A stretch of 20,720 nucleotides of DNA from NCBI GenBank assembly GCA_036897625.1, contig JAYMTA010001297.1:1-20720 (forward strand), read 5' to 3'. Positions 8,409 through 19,359 of the stretch are shown one piece after another. This DNA comes from Pelargonium cotyledonis (taxonomy: Eukaryota > Streptophyta > Magnoliopsida > Geraniales > Geraniaceae). A program made the translations under genes and the position numbers. Positions within the stretch are counted from its first letter, which is position 1. Each line of letters begins with the position of its first letter. The notes under the pieces are model-generated. The model did not search any database. It was not told the DNA's origin and was given only the letters and a program-made list of their open reading frames with translations.

Positions 8409-10076
8409 ATGGCCGTCTTGTTGGAGGAGATTCTGCGGTGGGTGGAGCGGTGGCGGAAGCGTAGCAAGAACCCCCAGCCGTATGTGGACCCAAACCTTGA
8501 TCCGGTCCTTTTGGTGCCTGGTATAGCCGGCTCGATTCTCAACGCTGTCGATTATGAGAAAGGGAAGGAAGAGCGAGTCTGGATTCGGATACTCGGAGCA
8601 GATCATACTTTCCGGACCAAACTCTGGTCTCGATAAGATCCTTCCACAGGTATTAAAGCTTTAAATGTAATTTTAATCTTACTTTTTTTCTTGAGGTAAT
8701 GTCAATTGATTAGTTCTTCCGGTTGAGAGCACTGGAAATGAGAACCCAAAAAAGTTTGAATCTCATATTTTGTGTGTTATAGAAACCAAGGGTTGGGTAG
8801 TTTTTAATTTTGTGTTATTTGATGAGTGCTTTGAAATTTAAGGTAGTTCTGTATGCTTGCAGTTTTGTGTAACTTAAACATAATTAGAATATTTAAGCCA
8901 ATTAAGGACTTGGTATTAGGATCATGATCAATATATTAACATACTAATAGTAATATATAATATAATGGTCTATTAATCTGGGAAGTCCTTTGTTTTTTAA
9001 CCAATGAGTTTGTCATCAACTTAAGTTCCCTATTTGCAAAACTGCAATTTCACACCAACTTGATGAAAGTTTAACTTTTGTACCAGACTAGTCCTGACTT
9101 TGGGGTGTCATGATTCTTTAATTGATTTTTTTTCCGTTGCCTTTTTGTTGGGATATTTTCCTTTTATTTAGAGAATGGTTCCCTTTTCCTGTTGCCAATT
9201 TACAAATATTGTGTTGGTTTCATTTTCATAGTCTATGCTACCAAATGAAGTATAGATGGTTTTCTGTTACGATCATATTATGTTACATATAATCACCCTA
9301 CTTTTTCTCTTGCAAAACTTTTTTTCTAGATGGGCATTAAACTAGTTGCAGCCACTGTATTACTGTTAGCTTTAAGTGGAATGATGAAAGGGTTAGAAAC
9401 AAAGTAACTATTATGACTACAACATCCAACATTACTATTTTTTGAGAAACTATATATTGACGACGCCTCATGTCCTTTTTTAATGCAATATTTGGTTATT
9501 ATTTGTTTTATGTGAAACAGGTCGAACCGTGTCTTTGGATACAAAAACCAACATTGTGGTTCCTGAAGACAGATATGGATTGCATGCAATTGACGTGTTG
9601 GACCCTGACTTGGTACATTATCTCTATCAATTTTGTACACAGTGCACAAGGCTTTCTATCATTATTCATTGTTTCACTTATAGTAGGGTTCCCAATCCTG
9701 AGCACCATGATCTTGAGGAAGGCAGAATTTTATTTGTATTCTCTCGTACAATAACACTAGGCTCTGTCTGTTGAAACAACTGAAGCGCACTAGCTAGATT
9801 TTAATGAATGTCTAGTTTGGGGGATCATTCATTGCCTTTTGTATGCAAGTATTTTTTTGTTGGGCTTAGTTGTGTGTCTTTAAAATGGAATTGTATTAAA
9901 TCAAGATGCCTAGTGTGGGGCTAGTAGTTTCTTACACCCACACCGTTTTCATTGTCGTTTGATGTATTGGTGCATATTATCTCATACATTGACACTTATT
10001 ATGGTGTTTTATGATGACGTTGAGATGAAAAGGTGAACTCTTATCTTATAGCAGAAGTTTTGCCACCACTGATTTT

Positions 10077-10100
10077 CTCTCTCTCTCTCTCTCTCTCTCT

Positions 10101-10134
<34 letters not shown>
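10077..10134 (+). repeat. Compound microsatellite (CT)n(CA)n
   Basis: About 12 CT units (10077-10100), then a short CATA link, then about 15 CA units (10105-10134). It lies in intron 2 of the LCAT4-like locus, some 90 bases before the exon 3 acceptor. The length is likely to vary between individuals. Confidence 0.95.
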
Positions 10135-10141
<7 letters not shown>

Positions 10142-12631
10142 ATTTAGGCTGAAATTGCTGGATTGCTGGAACATTAACAGTATGCAATGGTTAGTTGTAA
10201 TTAATTTTTCTTTTGGCATGCAGATCCTTGGGCGTGATTGTGTTTACTATTTCCATGACATGATAGTTGAGATGACCAAGTGGGGTTTTCAAGAGGGGAA
10301 AACACTTTTTGGGTTTGGCTATGATTTCCGCCAAAGTAATAGGTATTTGTTATAAACCTCCCAGCCATAACTGCATTTGATGCCTCCAATAATGTTGATG
10401 AATTTCATCACTTCTCTGATTTTTAATCATTTTTTAATATATATTTGGACTTCCATTATTACAATTTTATATTGCCAAATGGTATTTGTTTGTGCTTGTG
10501 TGAGTGAGTATATGTGTTAACCTAACATTCTATTTGAGGTGGAACCCTTATGTATACATTCTATTTGGACGGTTTTTGCTTTGTTCTGAAAGGTATGCCC
10601 TTAACATGCCTATGCTTTGCTTGTCAGGTTACAGGAAACATTGGACCACCTTGCTGCAAAACTAGAGTTGGTCTTCAATGCATCAGGTGGAAAAAAGATA
10701 AACATCATTAGTCATTCTATGGGAGGTCTTCTTGTCAAATGTTTCTTGTGCCTGTGCAGTGATGTAAAGATCCTACATCCACAATTGTCATTATTTCTAC
10801 ACAATTTCGAGTTTGTGATTTGTCTTTAAATGGTGATTTTCCTACTGATGCTGGGTTGTAAATCCAACAAATGTTTTATTTTGCTCTTTTAGGTTTTTGA
10901 GAAATATGTGAAGAATTGGATTGCAATTGCAGCCCCATTCCAGGGTAAGCTGTCTTATGCATGTTGGTCAAGCGGTAAAATTTAATTTACTAATTTCAGC
11001 ATACATTTTTCTGAACTTCAAAACTTTGTTTTACATGAATTAAAGATATACTAGCCCAAGTTGAACTGGATTTGAACTTAAGAACTTTGTATAACTTGTG
11101 TTTATGTTTTGGTTTCAGTCTATATTTAGCACTGCTTTAACTGGGAGGAGTTCTGTTCAAAACTGGTTTTGATTGTTAGTAAGTGGACTTTGCATGTCCA
11201 ATTGTGCTCTGAGCATGGGTCTGTGTTTCAACAGGTGCACCTGGATATATTACATCCACCTTTCTAAACGGAATGTCATTTGTTGATGGATGGGAACAGA
11301 ATTTTTTTATTTCAAAATGGAGCATGCATCAGCTGGTATGAGCGCACTTCTTTTAGCATTTGAATTGTATATCTAGTTTTCCCTCATGACTTGCTGGCAT
11401 TAGTTGGTATTTGAAGTTATGAATGCTTTTTAAAGTTGTCTACAAATGAGGCTGTTGGTTTCTTTGGAAGGTAAACAAATATGTTTCATTAGCTTGAAGT
11501 GAGATAATTACCAAAATGTATATAAAAGCTGTGAAGTACAAAAATAATAAGGAATTGGCAGTTTGGGACCACACTCGTTGCTTGTAATAAGGTGACCAGG
11601 ACATATAAGCACCATAAATTAGTGGATGTATCTACTTCTCGGATGGGAAGTTACACCTGATTGATATTTTTTTTCTTCCAAGAGACCATAATCACAATAG
11701 GGTCATCTGCACAAATTTTACACTCACCCTATTAAATGGCCTCTTAGAATTACTTTGAGCCATCCTTCCCCTAGATGTTGGACAGAATAGTGATAGTATG
11801 ATTATTTTGACTAGTATAAACTGGATTTTTTAGGTAACTAACCTTAGCTGGATATGAGGGTGGATTAAAAGATGGTTTCTAACTGCTTGGCCTCTTGTAA
11901 GACAATTGAGGTTTTTCAGAAGGCACACAATGAATACGTTGTTTCTCTCCAATTTTTCTTTTTCCTCGGCCTGCAGATTAAGTTGTAAGTTGTTGGGCAA
12001 AGCTGATTATATTAAATTACAAGCAAGAATGATCAATCATTTCTGGTCTCTATTTTTATTTTTGTGTGCTTTGGTAAAAGATGAATGCTTAAGTTGCATC
12101 ATTTTCAAAGAAATCCTTGCTTTGTCAGATTGATCTGCACTTGCATTGAGTTTATTCGTACGTGTATGTTTGTTTCCTTCCATTTTTAACACTTATTTAA
12201 TTCATTATATATGTTAATCAAGCTATTATGTTTCAGCTGATTGAATGCCCTTCTATATACGAACTGATGGCCTGTCCGAATTTTCACTGGGAACACAATC
12301 CTCTATTAGAAATTTGGAGGGAGAGGCATGATAGTGATGGAAAACCCTACATCATTCTTGAGACCTATTCCCCAGGAGAAAGCATTGAAATTTTTAAGGA
12401 ATCACTATCGGGCAACATGGTAAGCTTTGCAGATAATGAACCTCTTATAATCTTCTCCCGGTTTTAACTGAAATGGAAACCCTTGTAATATATCCTTTGA
12501 TCTCAGACATTTGCGGATCCCGTGAAAGTGTTAATTGTTTGTCTTTGCTAAATTTGATAGTGGAATTCGTACAACAGTTTGGGCTTCCTATATTAAAAAG
12601 TCAACATTTATTAGTAGAATTTGGATTTCAC

Positions 12632-12900
12632 TATTATATTTATCTCATTCACTTTTTTTTTATTGAATGTGGGACTTAATAACCCACTTCAACACTTCCC
12701 CTCACTTGCGAGCCTAATATTTTAGTCAACATAAACGAGTCACATTCGCCAAGGCAGGATCAAAACCTGCTTTGATAGTTTGGGTTTCCCATGCTTAATG
12801 TTCAACCTTATGATTAGAGTTTGACTTCTACCATTCTATTTAGCTCATTCACTTTATATTTATCGAAAGTGAGACTTTATCACCCACTTTAAAAGTCTTT
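12632..12900. repeat. Diverged direct repeat inside intron 7 of the LCAT4-like locus
   Basis: The segment from about 12632 ('ctcattcactttt' then 'gtgggacttaataaccca') is echoed from about 12837 ('ctcattcacttta' then 'gtgagactttatcaccca'). Each copy is about 60 bases and the spacing is about 205 bases. The 'gtgggact...acccacttc' wording is common in dispersed plant repeats. No coding sequence or terminal structure can be seen, so the class is undetermined. Confidence 0.45.
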
Positions 12901-13897
12901 TTCAAAATCGAGTTCGCTAAAACTTGCTTTCCGGATCACTTGGTCTCTGTGTACTTTTGTCCTTAAACACTATATTTACCTACTTTCACCTTTGGGTGCG
13001 TGTTTCTGTCCTACATCAATGAACTGGTTTTTGTAAGCTGGTGCTATGTCTGGAATGTATAAGTATGCACTCATTTGGCTTGTTTTGACTTATGTTAATT
13101 GTATTTAATTTTAAATTTCCAGGTCAATTATGGAGGAGTGACTATTCCCTTGCCCTTCAATTTAGAGATCTTGAAGTGGGCCAATGAGACGCGCCGGGTT
13201 TTATCACATGCTTAAGTTCCTTCTCAAGTCAAATTCTACAATATATATGGGATGAGTTTTGAGACTCCCCATAGTGTTAGGTAAGGCATTTTTAATGTTT
13301 TAGATTTAGCATGTCATCATTATTCCAGTCGTATTCAGTGATCTCTAGATCAGTCATTTAACAAAACAAGGATCTGTAGAGGGTATGATTTATGCCATCT
13401 CTAATATACTACTTATTCGGCAGTTACGGAAGTGATGAAACACCCATTACAGATCTGCAGCAATTACCCTTTATTCAGGTCAGTATCAATATTTTCTTTT
13501 ACCCTTATGTTACTATGTATTCTCTTATTAGGGTTAGTTAATTCATGTTTGATTTTTTTAAAGTATCACATGACCTTTTGCTCCACTTAATAGTAGGTTG
13601 TATGAGCTAACTAGTCTTTGTATATCTTCAGCCAATATACATATGTGTTGATGGTGATGGGACAGTGCCGACAGAATCAGCAAAGGGGTGACAATTTTTT
13701 TCTCAAATAGCAATTTCCGATTTATTAGTATACCAAAAGAATTGTGGCACAAGTAACTTTCTCAACACATCTTTGTTCTTTTGATGACAAATTCATTTCT
13801 TTCATTACATTGTTATACAATTTCTTGCTTTCCTGACCAAGTACGCCCCATTGTTATCCCTCTAAGGTATATATTAGATATGAATTGTTTAGACATC

Positions 13898-13919
13898 ATC
13901 CAACTAAATTTAGTTGGAT
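13898..13919. repeat. Perfect 22-bp palindrome in intron 10 of the LCAT4-like locus
   Basis: The half-site ATCCAACTAAA (13898-13908) is followed directly by its exact reverse complement (13909-13919), with no spacer. It may be the remnant of a small inverted-repeat element or a chance palindrome in AT-rich DNA. No function can be assigned. Confidence 0.7.
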
Positions 13920-14927
13920 TATCTAGAAAGTGTAGAATTGGAACCAAATTAGAGGGAAGTATATTCAGTTGAAACATAGAAATAAAAAGAAGTGAAGAAT
14001 TGCAACAAAGTATGCAGTGATGATTGCTGTATGATTACGTTTTCAAGATGTTAGGTTGCAACTATAGAAGTTGCCAAGGAATATATAGGACAAGGAATTT
14101 AGAATATAATATTTTTGTATATGACATATTCTTACTGTGGAGGGAAGACAAAAAACTTAAAAGTAACATTAGGCTCCCTCGATACCAAGGATGCATATGA
14201 AAGAATATGTACAGGGTAACTATTTTCCTACCCCACCGACCGTTGCCTACCCTTACATGGATTATAAATATAGGCACATCTACGGATTATAGCAACTTTC
14301 AGGATTTGAGTTGTGTCTACGAAACTGAGGATAGAAAACCAATCACCCTTTATTGTATGTACTATTTGGTTCAACAGGTTGACTTGGCCAAAGATTTCAT
14401 AATATTTCTCATTGTGTTGGGTCCATAAAATTAGTCCTTCCTTTGCCTTTACAAACTGACGCCACCCTACGGCCTACAAAGCTTATTTTCATTTTTCGAT
14501 GCCTTCTGTGTACTTGCAGTCAGATGGTCTCAATGCAGAAGCAACAGTTGGAGTCCCTGGTGATCACCGAGGAATTCTGTGCGACCCTCACATCTTCAGA
14601 ATACTGAAACATTGGTTGAAGGCAGGCGACCCAGACCCCTATTAGAACCCGCAAATTGATTATGTGATTCTACCCTCAGAATTTGAAATTGAAACACACC
14701 AAGAAAAAGGCGGCATTCAGGTCACTTCACTCAGAGAGGAATGGGAGATCATCTCAGATGAGAAAGATAGTGCGCCTTTGGTGAGCTCAATATGTGTTTC
14801 TCGTGTTGGAGGCAACGACCACACGTCACAGGAAGAGGCTCATGCCACTCTTACTGTCCACCCTCAAAATGAGGGCAAGCAACACGTTGAACTGAATAAT
14901 GCAATGAGCATATCTGTAGATGCCTAG

Positions 14928-16759
14928 AAATCTTGTGCTTTATGTTGCTAAATTATTCAGTCATATTGTATATAAAAACATACGCGGTGCCTATATATGT
15001 ACAAAGTAAAATATATAATTGCAATTCGTTTCTTGGATCTTGAATTTGAATGATGCTCAAGTGCACCACACATCATCTTGTCATGAAATAAGGTATTAAT
15101 CAAATTTAAATTTCATTTCAACTTTAATAGGCGACTATGCCAAATAATTTTTGTTAATCAAACTCGCTCCCAGCATGACAAAATGTAAGCTTATTGTTTG
15201 TAATGAACTGTAACCCATGAATATGTTCTGTGAATAGAGGAAAATTTGTATGAGGTAGGCCTGGTCTATTTTAACCCATAATTTGAACCTGTTTTAGTAT
15301 CAAATGACCAATTGTGGCTATCTAGAGCTTAAAACTTGACACTTTTTCTATTTTAGCAATCATAGTATGATAGACTATAAACAAAAAATAAAAAATTGAT
15401 TGTAATCAATTTATACACAAATTTTATTTTTTGAGCTGAATTCATACACAATTTAAAATACATAAATCAAACCAAAACCTGCAATTTCCAAACTAGAAAA
15501 GACCAATTGAAAAAATGTTTCAACTGACTATTCCTCTATACACAATTAAATCAATGAGGAAATGCAAGATTAGTTCCAAACAAGCCAATAATCAAATTTT
15601 TAGAGAAAATACGAAGTACATGTATATAAATGTAACAACTAACAATTCCTATCTAGAAATTATAAAAGAAAGTACATTTTTAACATTAAACTAATGGCTA
15701 AATTGCAAAAGTTCAGGCACCCATCAAAGGCAGGAGTTACCCAAAAACATATGCAATAATTATGTGTTCGGGAACCATAATTCTATTTGAAATACAAGAT
15801 TTGAGTCGAAATAAGTGTTTGAAAAAAACTCTAAATGACAACTCTAATCTTGTCATTTGAAATTTTGTGATTTTCCTAACATTTTATTTGTGTTCGTAAT
15901 ACAACATTTCAAATACAAAATTTCAAATCAAATTCATGTTCTCAAACGTAACGTAAATTCATTCAAGGGTACAACAGACGCAAGGCTAGAAAGCTAAATA
16001 TATTTTAGCTCAAAGCTTCACATTGTTTAGCCAACCTAGTATCCTTGTGGCATCCAATGTTGATTATAACCATAAAGCAAAAATAGAAAGCCAAACTAAA
16101 ATGTATATTCAACAAAACCAACAATCTACATAAACAGTATAATATTTCATTGCATCCAAGCCACAAGTCCAACAAATCAACGAGCAATAACCATAAAAAC
16201 TTAAAAGGAAGATAGATATAACCTTGCATTTCAAGAAATATTCTACATTGCAAAAGCGTGCCAAAATTTGTCTTAACCATACCAAGTGCATTTCAGCACC
16301 TCCAAGAATCACAAAATGTATCATTACAGTCAAATGTAATTCAAACAAATCTAATCAAAGAAATTTAGAACTGCTCATAAAAATACATTAACAACCCATA
16401 CTTCTCTGAAATTATCCATCACTTAACAAGCAACCAGTACCAACATTATTTACATGAGATACTTAATCAACAATACAACAAGATTAGACTTTTCGATCCA
16501 TAGATAAGCATAATGATATAATCAAAACCCAACAAATATATCAAAATATGAGATGCTAGAATATAAATATCACAGTGATATATTAATAAACTACTCCAAC
16601 TGAATCAAGAAACCACATATTGAAGTTGAAACATAAAAGCCAAATGTCAAATCATCCTTGCATTAAAAGACAGAAACCAAAACAGACATTTAATCACTAT
16701 CGCCATATAATTAAAAACTGCAAAATTTCACTAAAATAGAAAATCCACACTAAAATTCT
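14928..16759. other. Intergenic region between convergent LCAT4-like and eL27 genes
   Basis: About 1.8 kb of strongly AT-rich DNA. It should hold the two 3' UTRs and transcription ends. Apart from the element at 15766-15947 I see no coding sequence, RNA gene or structured repeat. The open frames on the minus strand around 16005-16348 have no recognisable motif and composition typical of chance translation of AT-rich DNA. Confidence 0.6.
15766..15947. mobile_element. Probable MITE with ~28-bp terminal inverted repeats
   Basis: The left end 15766-15793 (GTTCGGGAACCATAATTC onward) and the reverse complement of 15920-15947 (GTTTGAGAACATGAATTT onward) match at 21 of 28 positions, ending together in ATTTGAAAT. 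The interior is non-coding and contains repeated TTTGAAAT-type strings, one of which (TTGTCATTTGAAAT) is shared with the element at 6029-6240. I could not settle the target-site duplication, so the exact ends and superfamily are uncertain. Confidence 0.5.
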
Positions 16760-17164
16760 CTAGAACCTGAGCTTGGTGAAAAACCAGCGGTTCTTTCCGG
16801 TCTTGAAGCGGTCCTCGAACTTGGCCTTGGTCTCCTTCGCTGCCGTCACCTTCTTGTCGCGAGACTGCAAGGCTTCGGCGGTCACATTCTTCAGATCCAC
16901 ATCGAGGGTGTAGCGAGTCGGCATCAGATGCTGGTAGTTCACAAGCTTGATAAACGCCTTGACCCTGGACTTCTTCGCCGTCTTCTTCGCCGAGTCCTTG
17001 CGGATCACCTTGCTCGGGTATTTGGCCAGTCCGGCGACCAGGCAGTGGCCGTAGGGGCGCTCGCGAGTGCCCTCGTCGAAGGCTTTGACGATCACGGCTT
17101 TGCGGCCGGCGTAGCGGCCCTGGAGGATGACCACAGCCTTGTTTTGCTTGAGAAACTTCACCAT
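16760..17164 (-). CDS. RPL27: 60S ribosomal protein L27 (eL27)
   Basis: An intronless frame of 134 residues with stop TAG at 16762-16760. eL27 is a structural protein of the large cytosolic ribosomal subunit. The N-terminal KOW-type region begins [20 protein letters not shown] and continues [20 protein letters not shown]. The body includes [20 protein letters not shown] and [20 protein letters not shown]. The C-terminus is the family signature [12 protein letters not shown]. Length matches plant eL27 (about 135). The frame is open for 18 further codons upstream, but the conserved start MVKF fixes the ATG at 17164-17162. The coding region is clearly richer in GC and in G/C-ending codons than the surrounding DNA, as is usual for highly expressed genes. 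It looks intact and functional. Confidence 0.97.
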   Translation of the reverse strand: MVKFLKQNKAVVILQGRYAGRKAVIVKAFDEGTRERPYGHCLVAGLAKYPSKVIRKDSAKKTAKKSRVKAFIKLVNYQHLMPTRYTLDVDLKNVTAEALQSRDKKVTAAKETKAKFEDRFKTGKNRWFFTKLRF

Positions 17165-17194
17165 TTTCCCGAGAAAATGCGGCCGTGAAAGAAT

Positions 17195-17368
17195 AAACCC
17201 TAATTGGTTTGTGCTCAAGAAGAGACCTTTCTAGGGTTTCTGGGGTTAATGCGATATATATATATAGATAGGGATGGAGGGTGGTGAGTTGTATAAATGG
17301 GCTTGGGCATTTGAAATATTACGAATTTGGTACCGACCGAGAGTTGTGTTTGGGCTTCATTGGGCCCA
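17195..17368 (-). promoter_or_regulatory. eL27 promoter: telo-boxes, TATA-like tract and site II elements
   Basis: Going upstream from the eL27 start, the plus strand shows AAACCCTAA at 17195-17203 and TAGGGTTT at 17232-17239, so telo-box motifs are present in both orientations. A TATATATATATA tract lies at about 17254-17266. TGGGCT is found at 17298-17303 and 17351-17356, and TGGGCC/GGCCCA overlap at 17361-17368. Telo-box plus TGGGCY (site II) is the classical pairing in plant ribosomal-protein promoters, linked to TCP-type factors and growth-related expression. Confidence 0.7.
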
Positions 17369-17370
17369 AT

Positions 17371-18998
17371 AACAAATTTTTTGGCTTATGAAGAGGCCTA
17401 AATTTTGTACTCCTCTCATATTAGTCTTGTTACTGCTTGAGTTTCATTGTAATTGTTAGCTCTTCTTATTCGATCCTCTTAATTACAGAGTATTATCTTC
17501 TCCGCATTTATTATTGCCTAGTTTGTGAAGTATGTTTACTACATATATATATATATGCTACCATAAAAATCATGAGTCTCAGGGCCAATAGCATGACGAC
17601 ATGTTTCCAACGAAGAACTTAGTCTCACAACCCAGGCGTCGTCCCGAAAAACCAACTCCTGTACTTCATTGCTTGAGTGTGTTTGTCTTCACGGAGGGTT
17701 CGAGACTATAGAGCCGAAGACACAATGCTTGGACACCTTTGCTTTGACGGAGACTTGACGTTGGATATTTGATACTTAAGACAATTGGACATAAACCTTG
17801 AACACTAGGCTATAAACTTTTGATTACGTGGACAAGAAGACACAACACATATACACTCCTAGTGTGCTCACGTTTGACCCCAGGTCAAAAAGGCACATTA
17901 GTTTTAAATCTTGTTTTAGTAGTTATATTAGTTTTATAGTTTATTTTTACTCTCTTAGTAGAGGTTGAGGTATGTCTTTCTTTGTTGAAAATTTAGTTTT
18001 GCCTTCCATTGGTAAATATTGTTTAGTAATAAATTATATATAATGCGCTTAAAGTCGTTGAAGTTGTAAAGACTGAATAAGAGGATAGAACCAATACCTT
18101 CAAATTGAGTAATATTTTAAATCTTATTAAACATATTGTTAGTGTACATTTTTGTTAGTAAGTCTAAAAATTAGGGGACTTATATTTCTGGCATATTTTC
18201 GAGATATGTGTCAGGTTCAAAAGAATGAATAGACTAATAAACTCCTAACAAAAAAAATTAATTGTAATATTTGATTTGTAGTTAATTATACGTTTTACTT
18301 TTAAAAAAAAATTAATAAGGATACAATCAACTATGTAACAAAACTGAGCTTGTATTACACTGAAAACTCCAACCGTCTTTTCTATTCTTTATTGTCTTTC
18401 ATCAAAGTTCTTTCTTTGAGCCAACGTCCATCACTTTTCAATCGGAGGTGGTTCAATACATTTTCTCACATTATTACTTTTGAATAAATATCGATTTAAC
18501 ATATTTGAATTGATTTATTTCATTCTTCCGTTGATTTTATTATCACTATTATATAGCTCATCTTATATGATCCTCTTCTAGACGTCTAGCTATCATCTCC
18601 GCCTCCACACATCTACTATATACTAATTTGTGAGAGTTTTTACTACGAGGTAGATTAATTATTCTCAAGCTATTCTGCATTAAATCGTATTTCAGTATTT
18701 TCTTTTTCTTTTAGTTTGTTTCTATCGAGGCTTGTCTCCTATTATTGGAAGTTTTGGTATTTCTTCTGTTGTAGGAAGCTGTTTTTGTTATAATTTGATA
18801 GGTATTGTTTGATACTGCTGGGATGCATTCTTATCGACAAGGACTCAAGAATTGTGATCGGTTATCGTTGAAACTAATTATGTTATTCAAGTCGTTGTTG
18901 AAGTTAGAACCCGAGAAGACGAAATCAAGATTTTCGGATTGGGTAGATACAGTTTAACATAATTCTTTGATAAAATATAATTTATGACTGTGAAACAG
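17371..18998. other. Intergenic region with no recognisable gene
   Basis: About 1.6 kb of AT-rich DNA upstream of eL27 and downstream of the PP2-like gene. A somewhat more GC-rich block lies around 17600-17890. It may be old transposable-element sequence, but I see no termini, coding motif or duplication that would prove it. The part from about 18550 to 18998 may belong to the retroposon whose 3' end follows. Confidence 0.5.
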
Positions 18999-19131
18999 TC
19001 TACAAACAGTGTTGCCAACGCGATTGCTAGATTCGTTGTTCTATGTCAAGCTCGCAATATTGAGCATCGAGTTGTAGTTAAATGATAATTATTTAATAAA
19101 ATATATAGCTTCTTTCAAAAAAAAAAAAAAA
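18999..19131 (+). mobile_element. 3' end of a LINE-like retroposon (remnant)
   Basis: A short frame reads STNSVANAIARFVVLCQARN and ends at TGA 19083-19085. It resembles the C-terminal helix of the RNase H domain found at the end of plant L1-type LINE ORF2 (pattern N-x-V-A-x-x-x-A-R). AATAAA follows at 19095-19100 and a run of 15 A residues at 19117-19131, then CAAA repeats. The order stop, AATAAA, poly(A) is what a retrotransposed 3' end leaves. The 5' limit and target duplication were not found, and the upstream coding part is too decayed to follow. Confidence 0.4.
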
Positions 19132-19359
19132 CAAACAAACAAACACTATGACAAAACTTTAAAATGACACCTTATAAGGTGGAAACTAGAAAGAAATGGA
19201 ATTTTGTGTCATGTCTTCAAATCCATGCTTCCAAAGTGACAAGGCATCACATTCCAATCTTGACAAACTGGTTTCACATATCCTTTTCTTTGTTCCATGG
19301 CAAAATTTCAAAACTGAAAAAAAAAATAATAATAAAAAATAAAGTGATACTCCGGATGT

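Larger units (their letters stand above)
8409..14927 (+). pseudogene. LCAT4-like phospholipase gene interrupted by three stops and a splice-register defect
   Basis: Eleven exons can be placed: 8409-8649, 9521-9612, 10224-10342, 10628-10763, 10893-10944, 11235-11335, 12237-12419, 13123-13280, 13424-13478, 13632-13685 and 14520-14927. Joined, they span 533 codons, near the ~535 residues of Arabidopsis LCAT-like 4, a soluble phospholipase A-type alpha/beta-hydrolase acting on membrane phospholipids. Family landmarks are the N-terminal block YVDPNLDPVLLVPGIAGSIL, the nucleophile Ser181 in ISHSMGG, the acidic site DGDGTVP (residues 386-392) and the catalytic His413 in GDHRGI. The C-terminus ends in ELNNAMSISVDA. 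Breaks: TAA at 8634-8636 (codon 76), TAA at 13213-13215 (codon 339) and TAG at 14643-14645 (codon 439). After codon AAG (ending 13685) the only nearby donor GT is at 13688-13689, which adds two bases and shifts the frame before the catalytic His. All other junctions are canonical and in phase, so decay looks recent. Only a 75-residue N-terminal peptide would be made from the first ATG. An alternative explanation is error in the assembled sequence. Confidence 0.88.

Noticed and set aside
9470..9774. Open frames of 81-94 codons around 9470-9774
   Set aside because: They only extend exon 2 of the LCAT4-like locus (9521-9612) into its introns. The true borders are the GT-AG sites.
10077..10134. 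Dinucleotide run considered as a regulatory or array-like element
   Set aside because: A simple microsatellite with no spacers. It is not a CRISPR-type array and there is no reason to assign it a function.
8409..14927. Stop-codon reassignment or programmed readthrough as an explanation for the in-frame TAA/TAG codons
   Set aside because: Neighbouring genes use TAG and TGA as normal terminators, the affected residues differ (aromatic, Lys, Tyr), and an additional splice-register lesion is present. Inactivation is simpler.
16928..17188. Plus-strand open frame opposite eL27
   Set aside because: It is a shadow of the eL27 gene, kept open by its GC-rich codon usage, with no recognisable domain.
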